Positions 53,601-64,000 of a stretch of 64,000 nt of DNA are shown here, piece after piece. Position numbers and translations under genes: made by a program. Under the pieces are notes generated by a model. That model saw only the letters and a list, made by a program, of their open reading frames with translations, searched no databases and was not told the origin of the DNA. How positions within the stretch are numbered: position 1 is the first letter of the stretch; every line of letters begins with the position of its first letter. Source of the stretch: Cymbidium sinense (taxonomy: Eukaryota; Streptophyta; Magnoliopsida; Asparagales; Orchidaceae); the NCBI GenBank assembly GCA_021442155.1, contig CM038222.1:113401121-113465120 (forward strand), given 5' to 3'.

Positions 53601-53837
53601 TAGCTTTATAAATTATTTGATGTTTGTTTATCTTATGCATTAAGATGGCATATTTTTCCTAGTTTCTTCCTTGCTTTGATGAATGGTCAGGATACGATTA
53701 GGCTCTTAGGGAAAAATAAATTTTCTATCCAATTAACCAACTCAAAACTAAAAAATTAACAACTCATAACCTCACCTAAAGCCTGGGTTATAAATCAAGA
53801 TAAAAATATTTAGCAACCCCTTAGCTGGATGTTGTAT
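47686..53837 (+). mobile_element. Giant LTR, copy B, first part
   Basis: Starts TGTTGACCTCATTTTTAG at 47686 and follows LTR A in order: TTGACC-rich tract (48580-49390), GC-richer decayed patch (50280-50610), 'gccaattgcattaggcccc' (51301), 'gtgatatattagtctggaca' (52180), the conserved block (53310-53610) and 'aaccccttagctggatgttg' (53815). It stops at TGTAT (53833-53837), where solo LTR C is inserted. The remainder continues at 61172. Confidence 0.8.
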
Positions 53838-54499
53838 TGTTGACCTCACTTTTGGAGTGAGCTCTTAACCTCCTCTTCTTAGACCTAAGACTCTTCTAGA
53901 CACTTAGATTTCTTTAGTCATAAGACACATCTAGTGATTAGGTGAACACCTAACCTAAGCCTAGAGACTTAAAAGTGTTAATCATAAGATTAGGTTATGC
54001 CTTAGGGTTTAAGGAAATTACCTATCCCACAGCCTAAACCTAATCTAGATACACTTTCTCAAATTAAATCCAGATTCAATTCTCAAATCAAATCTCAGAT
54101 TTAAATTCAAATTACAAATCTAATTTCAAAATTTCACTCCAAATGATTGAAACCCAAAATCAAATCCAACCTCTAAAACCTCTTCCTAAGCCACATGAAC
54201 CATATTCATAAGCTTAGCCAAAACTATCATTAAATCAAATCAAACTCAATTGATCTCTTTATAAATCAATTATTCCTTCATTTATATTCACAAATATAAA
54301 TGAAATCCAAATTCAAATGACCAAGACTATATTGAAAATCAAATCCAAATTCAATCTAAACCCTCTAAGCCAATTCTTTGGACTTAGCCAAATTCTATCC
54401 AGATCAAGTCAAAACCAATGAATTATCTCTTAAATCAATCATTCATTTAATTATCTACCCAAATATAAATAAAACCTACAATCATCAAATTAAAACTAA

Positions 54500-55030
54500 A
54501 CCAATTGACCCACTTAGGTGCACTTGACCTAAAGTGATCTAAAGGACCCATTTGAGCCAACTTCTAAGCCAACCCAAATTGTATTGAACCAAGCTAACCA
54601 AAATCTTCCACCATGATTTTTGATCACCCTAGGATGATCAATTGCAATCAATTGGGCCAAACCGAGCCTAATTGGCAATTTGATCCAAATTAACCCAAAT
54701 TGTCCTAAAGAACCAAATCGGGTCAAATCATGATCTAACCCAAATTGATTGCAACCAATGGCTCAATCTCATTTCAAATTGATTATTGAACTTGACCAAA
54801 GCAATAATTGAACTCAATTTGATCAATCAAGCCCAATCAGTCAACTTGACCCAACTTAGCCCAAATTGGCCTAAAGGATCAATTTGGCCTAAATCAAAAT
54901 TAAATCCAAATTAATTCAAACCAAAGACCACATTCATCTTCATCAATTGAACATGAATCAACCCATAACCAGTTAATTTGGCCAATTTTGGTCAAATGGG
55001 TCAATTTGGCCCAAAATGACCCATATGACC
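54500..55030 (+). promoter_or_regulatory. TTGACC-rich tract in LTR C
   Basis: Shorter counterpart of the tract at 5700-6610, with repeated CTTGACC, GGTCAA and CCAAATTGACC-like words. W-box core similarity is as described there; function is not shown. Confidence 0.35.
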
Positions 55031-55899
55031 TAAATTGGGCCAAATCAAACCAAGCCAAAACCCATTAGGGGCTGATCAAATCCGACCCAAACCCATTTGG
55101 GATCATCCCAAAACAAACCCAACCCATTTTGAATCCCTCATGAATCAACCCCCACATAGGATTACACCTAACCTCATTTAATTCCCCCATCACATGCACT
55201 TAACCCCTCATCACATGACCCCAATATTTCAATTAAACAAATCTCATCATATGGCAGCAACAGAGGACTTTGGAACAAAGATGGCCCTAACCAAAATCCA
55301 AAGTCCTCAATCAATCTAGATCTAGCCCTAACCACACCAACAAGATGGCATTCAATTTGGAGCCAAAATAATTCAAAAAAATTTTATTTTCATCCATTAT
55401 AAAAGGAGAGGGAAATGAGACTTGAGATCTCTTGCTCCCATCATCACTCAGCCCCCCAAACCTCTCTAAAGCCGAAAGTACCCATCCCCCACTCCATTTA
55501 GCCATTTTTGAGCTCAAATAACACGAGGATTTGCTCTTCCGGCGAGGCGACGGTAAACATCGGAGAAGGAGGCATTCCGAAGAGAAGCAAGGGCTAAAGA
55601 TTACTCTAAAGCTTTCTCACATACATAGGATCTCCCTCGGATCTTCACCGCTGCCGGAAATCATCCCCGGTGAGGTAACTTTCATCAAGCCATAGCCGGC
55701 CTTAGGATTTTGCATATTTTGTATTAAATTTCCTGCGATTCTAGGAATTTCCTTTAGAAAATCCAGCACTTTTATTTTAAATCATATCAAATAGGAAATA
55801 GAATTTTTTTGGTGCGAATCGGCGTGAAAACGGGTCCATTTGGATGAGTTTTGGCTTAGAAACTTTTATTTTTTCCAAAAATACCCCTAAAAATAATGT

Positions 55900-56185
55900 T
55901 CACCGCGCATAGCCGTCCGATCCGCGTCAGGATCGGACGATGACGCGACCGCGATCGCATCGACCGGCCTTCGACGCTGCGTGATGCGATCTGGACCGTC
56001 CGATCGCGCGGTTCGCGTGATCGGACGGCTTTCAGCCCAGCGAGCAACCGAAGCCGGATCGCGTGACGTCGGCCGTCCGTCAGCGTGGTTCGGCGGATCG
56101 GACGGCGACATCATCGCTCGATCCGCCTTTGGATCACGCGGATCGATCAGACCGTCCGATCGATCGGACGGTCCAGAGAAAGCTG
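55900..56185. promoter_or_regulatory. CpG-rich palindromic module in LTR C
   Basis: A GC-rich island in otherwise AT-rich DNA: I count 13 CpG in 55921-55980. The word ATCGGACGG or its complement CCGTCCGAT occurs about seven times in both orientations (55913, 55931 variant, 55996, 56020, 56073 variant, 56097, 56152, 56165). A perfect 24-bp palindrome built on it lies at 56150-56173. At comparable places LTRs A (7560-7870) and B (50280-50610) are much poorer in CpG and hold words such as GATCGGACAG and GGACTGTCC. It may be a promoter/enhancer module or a hairpin-forming segment. Confidence 0.5.
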
Positions 56186-57161
56186 GTGTCTTCCGCACTG
56201 CATACAAATATATAAAATATAAAATAATAATAATAATAATAATTTAAATCATCTGAAATTTCAAAAATTCCTAAAAAAATAAAATACTTAACTAAAAATT
56301 GCAAACAAGGACTCGTTGGATTTGTCTATCCGAGAGAATTCCAACAAACCCAAAATACAGAAACTTTACTAAGTATTATGAGCGTAATTTAGGTTTTAGT
56401 GAAAATAATATTTCATTAATTAAGCCAAAAATATATGTTAGATTGAGTTAATATTTTAAGATATAAAAATTAATATTATAATACACATACGGTAAAAATT
56501 TCAAGTTAAAATAACTTCTGGATTGTTAGATATTAAAATTTTAAATTCAGATTATCAATTTTTGATAAAATAAATTAAATAAAAATTCAAAAATTTACAA
56601 AAATATTCAAGATGACCTAAATCACTTTAATTGACATCTAGGACTCTTAAAAAAAAGGATTTGATCTTTTGAATCTTAAGAAATCCAAATAAACATTTAA
56701 GATTAGAGTTTAAATAATTAAAAAGTTAATTAAAATGTAATCTTAACTCAAATATTAAATCAAAAAAAAAATCAAAATCAGAAATTGAATAGCATTCATT
56801 AAATCATTAATCAAACTTTAGATCATCATTAATCAAACTTTAAATTAGAAAAATATCATCTTTAAAGGAGATTAACTTAAATATGATTAAATCTATTTAA
56901 GTTAATAAAACTCAATTAAATGATTAAATCTTAAATCAAACTCAAAATCCAACAAACTTAGAAAACTTTAAGAATTTGATACTAATCGAATTAAACTAAA
57001 TAAAATTAAAGCAAACTTAATTAACCTATGATTAAATCATATCTATTTGGAATGAAATAATTATATAACCGTTGAATATTTCAACCTAATAACTAAATTG
57101 AACATGCTAATCAAATCAAACGATATAACAAATCAAATTAAGTAAAATCTTAGTCGTAAAT

Positions 57162-58095
57162 AATCAAACTTAATTAGTCAAACATTTAATTAATAAAAAT
57201 TTAATAAATTAATCCATCATCTTAATTAATCAAATTAATTTAAATGAGTCACATTAAAGTTAATCCTAAAATTAAGCTTAAATCAAACCCATAATTAAAT
57301 TTAATAATCACACCCCTCGAATAAACTAATTAAGCTAATTAAATTAATCATATTAAACCTAAACTTAATCAAACATAATGAAGATGCAATTAAATATTAA
57401 TCAAAACATAAATTAAACCTAAATTATTAAGTCATTAATCTTTAATTAAAACAAACCTTTAATCTAATTACCAATCAAACTTAATTAGTCAAACATTTAA
57501 TTAATAAAAATTTAATAAATTAATCCATCATCTTAATTAATCAAATTAATTTAAATAAGTCACATTAAAGTTAATCCTAAAATTAAGCTTAAATCAAACC
57601 CATAATTAAATAATCACCCTTTAATAAATTAATTGTTAATTAAATTAATCATATGAAACCTAAACTTAATCAAACATAATTAAGATGCAATTAAACACTA
57701 ATCAAAGCTTAAATTAAACCTAAATCATTAAGTTATTAATCTCTTATCAAACAAACCTTTAATTAATCTAATAATTTTTTAATTGACCCTTAATCAAACT
57801 TAATTAATCAAACATCTAATTAATGCAAACTTAATAAATTAATCCATTATCTTAATAAACCAAATTTAACTTTATAAATCAGATTAAAGTTAATTCAAAT
57901 TAAATACTTGATTAATCTACTAATTAATTTAATCACACCGACTAAATAAATTAATTAAGTAAATTACATTAATCATATTAAACTCAAGCTTAATCAAACA
58001 TAAAAACGTGATTAGATGATAATCAAACCCTAATTTAAACTTCAATCATTAATTCATCAATAACATCATTAACTCAAATAAGCATAAAATCAAAT
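57162..58095. repeat. Tandem repeat of about 315 bp in the centre of LTR C
   Basis: Units begin AATCAAACTTAATTAGTCAA at about 57162 and 57473, and AATCAAACTTAATTAATCAA at about 57792. The first two share long near-identical runs (for example 'ttaatccatcatcttaatta', 'taatcctaaaattaagctta'); the third is more diverged. The array is not seen in LTRs A and B. Confidence 0.75.
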
Positions 58096-59084
58096 TAAAA
58101 GTTAAACAAATCTTTATTTAATTTAATCATACCTCTTAAACAAACTAATTAAGTTAATCAAATTAATTACATTAAACTTAATTAATCAAAATTCAATTAA
58201 ATATTAATCAAAACATAAATTAAACCCAAACCATTAAGTTATTAATTACATCATTTGACTAAACAAATATGAAACTAAACTAAATATAAAAATTAAACAA
58301 ACCTTTATAATTAACATGAACACACTTATTAATTAAACAAATCACATAATCACATTGAACCTAAGCAAACCCATAGACCAATAAAGCTAATTAAATCAAA
58401 TTGAATCAAATTAAGTTAGGTCAAGAAAGATTCTCATCAATTTAATATAGAATCAAATCAAATCTCATTCATCCTACTTAAATAAAATAAACTAATTAAC
58501 CATCCAATATATGAAATCAAAATGCAAACCAAACTTTGATGAACATGACAAATGGATGTGATTAAAAATAAAATCATTACAAAAGAATCAAACCCAATTA
58601 GAATCAAAATAAAATCTTAATTAATCTAATCCGATCAAACTACAAATAAATGAATCATAATCGAATTAAATAAACATAAAGTTAAATCACATAAACATGA
58701 TCAAGGAAAAGAATTAAATATTTAAAAGGATATTGAATTATCAAGATGCAATTAAACTAAAACATCTAATCAAAAAAAATCAATTAATCAAATACTTAAA
58801 TAAACTCAAATTCTAAATTCCAAATCAAATGAATTACACAAGTTCAATTGGGCTAATCAAGATACATAAGGACTTTAGTTAGATTCCTTAAGAATTAGTG
58901 TAATAGGGTGAGTCCTGTCTACAGATGGAATTCATCCTACTCTTCATTCTTGAGAACCTAAATATTATTTCAACCAAATAAAACTGAAATAAAAATGAAA
59001 ATTAAATCATTAAATCATTTAGATTGAAATCACCCAATGATAAAATTTAAATTCAAACTTCAGATTGGAACTTAAACTAAAGAA

Positions 59085-59770
59085 GCCTAGTAAAGTCTTG
59101 CTACACAAGCCTTAAGCACACACATTAGAATACTAAGTCACTACTTCTAGTGCTAAGTTAGGTATATGTATGATGTTGTGTTTTATTTTGATGTAATGTA
59201 ATGTTGGATGGATGTTAGGCGGATGTTAGGCCATTATTAGCCTAATCATATTTTGATGGGTTGTCTTAAAGGCTATAATAAAAATAATATATATATATAT
59301 AAATACTTTTGCTGTGCAGGTTGCTTAGCCCCCTAAGTATAACCCATGTTAGGACAGGTGGGCTTGGTTACCCATGTTTGGGTGCTAAGTCCAAATTATT
59401 CATATAACTGCTTTAGATTGTATGGTGTGTTTAGCTAACATTTGTTTTGCAGGTGTAGCTAGATTTACTTTTCTTATTTTTGATGTAATTTTGCATTAGG
59501 AATTAGGATTAGTGCTATGGGGGATTAGGATGAGCAGTGGCCAGAAGGCTTAGTCCCTGGGGTGCCCTGTGATGCCTTTGGAGCAAATCAAATCAAAAGA
59601 AAGAAATGAAGAAATGAAGAAAAGAAGACCCCCATAGCATATATATTATTTTTGTAATCGGGTTGTATAAGGGTAGAGCTCGGCTACCCATCTTTTCTTT
59701 TCTCTTTTCGGGGTGTACGGCGGAACCCGTCAGCACAGGCCTTTTATTCTTTTACGGTAGTCTATAAAAT
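59085..59770 (+). other. Conserved LTR block in copy C with splice-acceptor-like motifs
   Basis: Two T-rich stretches end in CAGG: CTTTTGCTGTGCAGGTTGCT (59305-59324) and TTTGTTTTGCAGGTGTAGCT. The first is matched in B by TTTTGCTGTACAGGTTGCTT near 53088. Downstream lie TGATGCCTTTGGAGCAA, GACCCCCATAGCAT, GGTTGTATAAGGGTAGAGC and TTTTATTCTTTT, as in A and B. A spliced leader is possible but unproved. Confidence 0.3.
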
Positions 59771-61171
59771 TGTTTGATGTTGTGTTTAGATTGTGCATTA
59801 GAACAGCATGATTTTCATAGTTTGTTTATTATTGATGCTTGAATGTGTGGCCTGGATGCGGTAGGCTCTTAGGATAAAATTAATTTTTCTACCCTAATTA
59901 ACAACTCATAACTAAAATTCTAAACAACTCATAACCTCACATAAAAGCCTAGGGATTAAATCAAGATAATAAAATTTTTAGTAACCCCTTAGCTGGATGG
60001 ATGAATGTATAATATCATGCATATCATGTTCTTTCACTCTTGTTAAGAGGGAGCTTCCATCTTTGCCAGAGAATCAAGGCTTAACCTATGAGAGCCTTTG
60101 ATGGAAGACACCCCTTTCTCTCTTGATTTGGCCTATAATCAAATTCTCATGCATTTAGGCATATAAAATCTCATAGCCTGTGTCAAAATAAAAAGTCCAA
60201 AAGAATCAAATAAATTTGATAAAATTTGCATTAGATTAAGTCATAAATTCATACCACTCATGCTCTAGTCTCTTACGGAGTGAGTCTAAGGACTTAGTTT
60301 TCTTTCTAAATGAACAACAGCCTAGCCATCTTGCAAAGCATAAGACTTGCCTACATGGATTTAAAGCATAGGAGGAGTTAGCTGGCTGCCACTCCAGGCA
60401 GTAATAAGTTCAGCATTCGGGTGGTTTATTCTCTCTTGTGGAGGTAAACCATATACCCTTTTTCACTTTAGATTTAGGTTGTGCCTTCATTTTGTACCAA
60501 GGCTCCTTAGTTTAGGAATCTGAGGTAGCTATTTCCTTCGGGTTACAAGCATAAATCCTCACCTCTTAGGCATTTCCACGATCTTATGTTGTGGAATTAT
60601 AAGCCCTAGCAATCTAATAAAATGTTAACTCAAATAATCAACTCTCTTCAATTTCAAAAATATAAAGCCCAACTATAGGGTAGATTGGAATGCTCACTAG
60701 GCTTCCTAGTATCATGAGCATTTCTTACTTTCTCCTTTTGGATTCCAAAAATAGATCTTCTCTTTGATCTATCCCATTTGATTTTCTAAAATAGCCAATC
60801 CTTTGATAGTCTTAACCTTGAAATCTTTGGAGACCCTAATTATCTACTTTAATCGAGAGTATTTTTAAGAAATTCTCATTTCTTAGGATGTAATTAACTA
60901 TGGGGGCTTGCCTCCATAGGGAACTTAATGAAGTTGGGTTAAAATAAATCCTACTTTACTTTTCCATGTAAAGTAGGAGAAAGATCTCTGGTATATTCAA
61001 GACCCATCATGCCTTAGGAGTCCTTATTAGGTGATTAGGTCCATTATAGGGTGGTGATTTCTATCTTTCGAGATAGCACATCATTCCTTAATGTCATACT
61101 CGATCACTTCAATAAGTACCCCCTAAGATCTGTGTGGTGTCCCACATCCCAAAAATAAACACCACATGTAT

Positions 61172-62387
61172 GTTTGCACATCATGCAGAAAAAGCATCTT
61201 GCTTATAGAGGGCTTCCACCTTTTTCAGGGAACTTGGCTTGACCTTTGAGAGCCATGCTAAAAATGCACCTCCTTCTTACTGATTTTGGCCCATAATCAA
61301 ATTTCTCATGCATTAGGCATATGAATCCCAAAGCCTGTGTCAAATCAATTGTCCAAAAATGAAAATAAAATATAACAAAAATTTGCATTATATTCAAGTC
61401 GTTAATCATGTCATACATGATCTAGTCTCTTAGGAAGTGTGTTTAAGGACTTAGTCTCTTTCTAAATAAATAACAGTTTAGCTATCTCACAAAAGCATAT
61501 GACTTTCCTACATGTATTTAAAATTATAGGAGGAGTTAGTTGGCGGACACCCCCAGACGGTTGTAAGTCCAACAGTCGGGTGATTTATCCTCTCTTGTGG
61601 AGGTAAACCATATGCCCATTTTTGCCTTATATTTAGGTCATGCCCTAGCCCTCACCAAAGCTCCCTAGATTTAGGTTCATAAGTTACTACTTATCTTTAC
61701 GGGCTACAAGCATAAATTCTCACCTCTTATGCATTTTCATGATCTTGTGTTATGGAATATTAAGCCCTAAATTTCTAATAAAAATTCAATTCAAATGAAT
61801 AAATCACTTTAATTTCAAAAATATAAAGCCCAACCATAGGGTAGTTTGGGATGCTTACTAGGCTTCCTAGTATCATAACTATCCCCTACTTATCTTCCTT
61901 TGGTTTCAATAATAACTCCCTCCTTTTGATCAATCCCACTTGATTTTCTAAAAATAAACCAATTGATTAATAGTCCTATCTTTGAAATCTTTGGAGACAA
62001 CAATCATTTATCTTAATCGAGAGTATTCTTAAGGGATCTCATTCCTTAAGATGTAATTAACAAAGGGGGCTTGCCTCCATAGGGAACTTAACGAATCCGA
62101 TTTAAAATAAACCCTGTTTTACTTTTTCATGTAAAGTAGGGGAAGAATCTCTGGTACATTCGAAGACCCGTAGTCCTTAGGAGTCCTTATTAAGGAGATT
62201 AGGTCTATTGTAGGATGGTGACTTCTGTCTCTCGAGATAGTATATCATTCCTCAATATCATACCCGATCACCCTAATAAGAACATCTATGGATCTATGTG
62301 GTGTCCAACACAAGAAGTTATTATTTTTATTCTTCATTTATTTTTCTTAAAACAATAGATAAAGTATGAAAAAAAAATTTCACCACA
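61172..62387 (+). mobile_element. Giant LTR, copy B, second part
   Basis: Continuation of LTR B after the C insertion. It holds GAGGGCTTCCACCTTTTTC, CATGCATTAGGCATATGA, the 'ctagtctcttaggaagtg' region, CTCTTGTGGAGGTAAACCAT, 'catgatcttgtgttatgg', CCTTAAGATGTAATTAAC, 'gtccttattaaggagattag' and GTGTGGTGTCC-like text, and ends near TTTCACCACA at about 62387. Together with 47686-53837 it gives an LTR of about 7.37 kb. The 3' limit is less certain than in C because the last 80 bases are rearranged. Confidence 0.78.
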
Positions 62388-63055
62388 CACACAAAACATT
62401 TAATCAAATTAAAAGAATAATAAAATGTTGGTGTGACTGGGTTATAATATGCACCCCAAAAAAGAAAAATAGTTGGGTTGCCTGTCTCAACCCTTGTAGA
62501 GCATGGATTATAATTACATAAATAAAATTAAAATAATCCATATGGGTCATCTTCATTTGTTCTTCTATGTCTTGGATCCTCCAAGAATCACAAGGCCTCC
62601 CGAGTCTATGCCTTTTTGCCTTTACTTATTCTAAACCTTATAGCTCTAATCCTATTCTATTACAATATTACATTTAAAATTTCAAAATAAGTCCTAACTA
62701 AATTTTTAAAACATAGGTCAATTGTAATGTACGTACACACCGAGTAGTTATATGTCGCTCAATTAGACAGCACTCATGGGTGCCAAGCTCACCTATCATA
62801 ATGGGCCATGCTACAGAAGAATGAGGAACTTATAAGCATAAGCATTTAATTTATTTTATGATTATTATTAAAGTGGTCCTTTTCATTAAGCATAGACTCC
62901 TACAAAAAAATTTATTAGTCTAATAAATATCATCCTACCATAAGACTAGTGCACAAATAATTCTACCATCCATTCTAAACATTACATGATAAAATAATAA
63001 AATTATCATCACATCAAAACACCATCTAACCTTAAGTCTAAGATTGGTGGAATAT
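62388..63055. other. No feature recognised between LTRs B and D
   Basis: About 670 bp of AT-rich sequence without ORF or repeat I can identify. If B is a 3' LTR this is flanking DNA; no primer binding site starting with TGG follows the LTR end. Confidence 0.45.
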
Positions 63056-64000
63056 TGTGTCCTCACTTTTGGAGTGAGGATTGACTCATCCTTCCTTAGA
63101 TTTAGGAATCTTCTAGACACTTTGACTTCCCTAGTCATAGGACACTTCTAGTGATTAAGGGAACACTAAACCCAAGCCTAGAGATTTAAGAAAGCATACC
63201 CCGAGCCTAGGTCATATTCTAAGGTAAATAGGTCCAACCTATCCTATGGCCTGAACCATGACCCATGCTTATCCACTTATCCAAAACCAAACCCCAAGAT
63301 AACACAATCAACCTTAATTGAATTTTGACTCATGTCCAAGCTCCAAGCCAAATTAACCTAACCCTTAACCTAAAACCAATCCATCCCATGATCCCATGGC
63401 CCAAGCCTATGTGATTGAAACCAAATTCAATTACTTTTTACCAAGGTACTCCAACCATTCAATACTCCATTTCAAACCCTTCCAATACCTACAATCAAAC
63501 CAATTGAGCCAAATCAATTCAATCAACCCAAGTCAACCCATTTGACCCAAAGGGTCCAAATGAGTCAATTTCAATTAAACCCAAATCAATTGCAATCAAA
63601 GCCATCAATCAAACCTAAATCAATCATCAAACTCAACCCAACCTAATTCAACCAAATTAACTTCAATTAGACTATTTGGTTCACTTGACCCAAAGTGAGC
63701 TAAAGGACCAATTTGATCCAAACCTTAAGCCTACCCAAATTGGATTGAATCAGCTCATCCAATCTCTTCTACAATGATTGTTGATCACCCTTGATTGTCC
63801 AATTGCAATCAATTGGGTCAAACTAAGCTAATTTGATCACTTGACCCAAGTTGACCGAACTAGGCTACATGAACCAAATTTAACCAAAGTTCATTCTAAA
63901 CCCAATTGCTTGAAACCAATACCTCCCATCAATCATAAATTAATCATTAAACATGATTCAACCACCAATTGAACTAAACAAACCAACTTGGGCTCTTAAC
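63056..64000 (+). mobile_element. Start of a fourth giant LTR (copy D), cut by the window end
   Basis: From TGTGTCCTCACTTTTGGAGT the sequence follows LTR starts A-C: GAATCTTCTAGACACTT, ACACTTCTAGTGATTA, AGCCTAGAGATTTA, then the CCAAATTGACC-rich tract (from about 63500). The second TTGAC at the very start is altered (TGTGTCC for TGTTGACC). Whether it is a solo LTR or a full element cannot be seen. Confidence 0.75.

Larger units (their letters stand above)
53833..61171 (+). mobile_element. Solo giant LTR C (7329 bp) nested in LTR B with 5-bp target duplication
   Basis: The LTR runs 53838-61166, from TGTTGACCTCACTTTTGGAG to AAATAAACACCACA. It is flanked by identical TGTAT at 53833-53837 and 61167-61171, the 5-bp duplication made by LTR-retrotransposon integrases. 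Beyond the right copy the sequence continues with GTTTGCACATCATGCAG, matching the part of LTR A that follows 'ttagctggatgttatat' (11262 onward), so LTR B is rejoined cleanly. No internal region is present, so this is a solo LTR, normally produced by recombination between the two LTRs of a full copy. Confidence 0.88.

Noticed and set aside
55887..56247. Overlapping open frames on both strands (106, 88 and 63 codons)
   Set aside because: They coincide exactly with the CpG-rich island, where stop codons are rare. Arg/Ser/Asp-rich products on both strands are a composition effect.
60040..62340. Apparent 1.15-kb tandem duplication of the LTR end region
   Set aside because: Better explained by nesting: the first copy is the end of solo LTR C and the second is the resumed end of LTR B, separated by the TGTAT target duplication.

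Overview
The window looks like nuclear DNA of a flowering plant. It is AT-rich and is built almost entirely of old, stop-ridden transposable elements. I see no intact host gene, no rRNA or tRNA gene, and nothing bacterial. The element mix (Ty3/gypsy of the Tat type, a short-LTR Ty3/gypsy, Ty1/copia, L1-type and RTE-type LINEs, a hAT-like non-autonomous element) is typical of plants. I cannot fix the species from the sequence.

The dominant component is a Tat/Ogre-like Ty3/gypsy family with exceptionally long LTRs. Copy A is a degenerate pol (1-2590), a non-coding spacer and a 3' LTR of about 7.45 kb (4982-12436). Copy B is an integrase remnant (43507-44580), a spacer with tandem repeats, and an LTR that starts at 47686. 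At 53838 this LTR is interrupted by copy C, a solo LTR of 7329 bp flanked by the 5-bp target duplication TGTAT. It resumes at 61172 and ends near 62387. Without C, LTR B is about 7.37 kb, so A, B and C agree in length. A fourth LTR (D) starts at 63056 and runs out of the window. Partial LTR ends lie inverted at 42393-43365 (E) and, more decayed, at about 19380-20488 (F). This family accounts for well over a third of the window.

Between A and B lies a graveyard of other elements: an L1-like LINE (about 13540-16260), a Tat-type gag-protease remnant with an internal tandem duplication (17380-19120), a Ty1/copia RT-RNase H remnant (20935-22210), an RTE-type LINE (25570-26860), a 599-bp hAT-like element with an 8-bp target duplication (27315-27913), a structurally complete 5.5-kb Ty3/gypsy element with 430-bp LTRs (28150-33624), a Tat gag scrap (36025-36300), and several poorly identifiable coding-like tracts (37799-42190).

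No gene here is likely to make a functional protein, because every recognised ORF is broken by stops and frameshifts. The interest lies in the architecture: the giant LTRs, their dense TTGACC tracts, a CpG-rich palindromic module kept only in LTR C, a central LTR module that differs between copies, and an integrase substitution shared by two copies. All homology statements were made by eye, so boundaries are approximate unless a target duplication or a TG...CA end fixes them.
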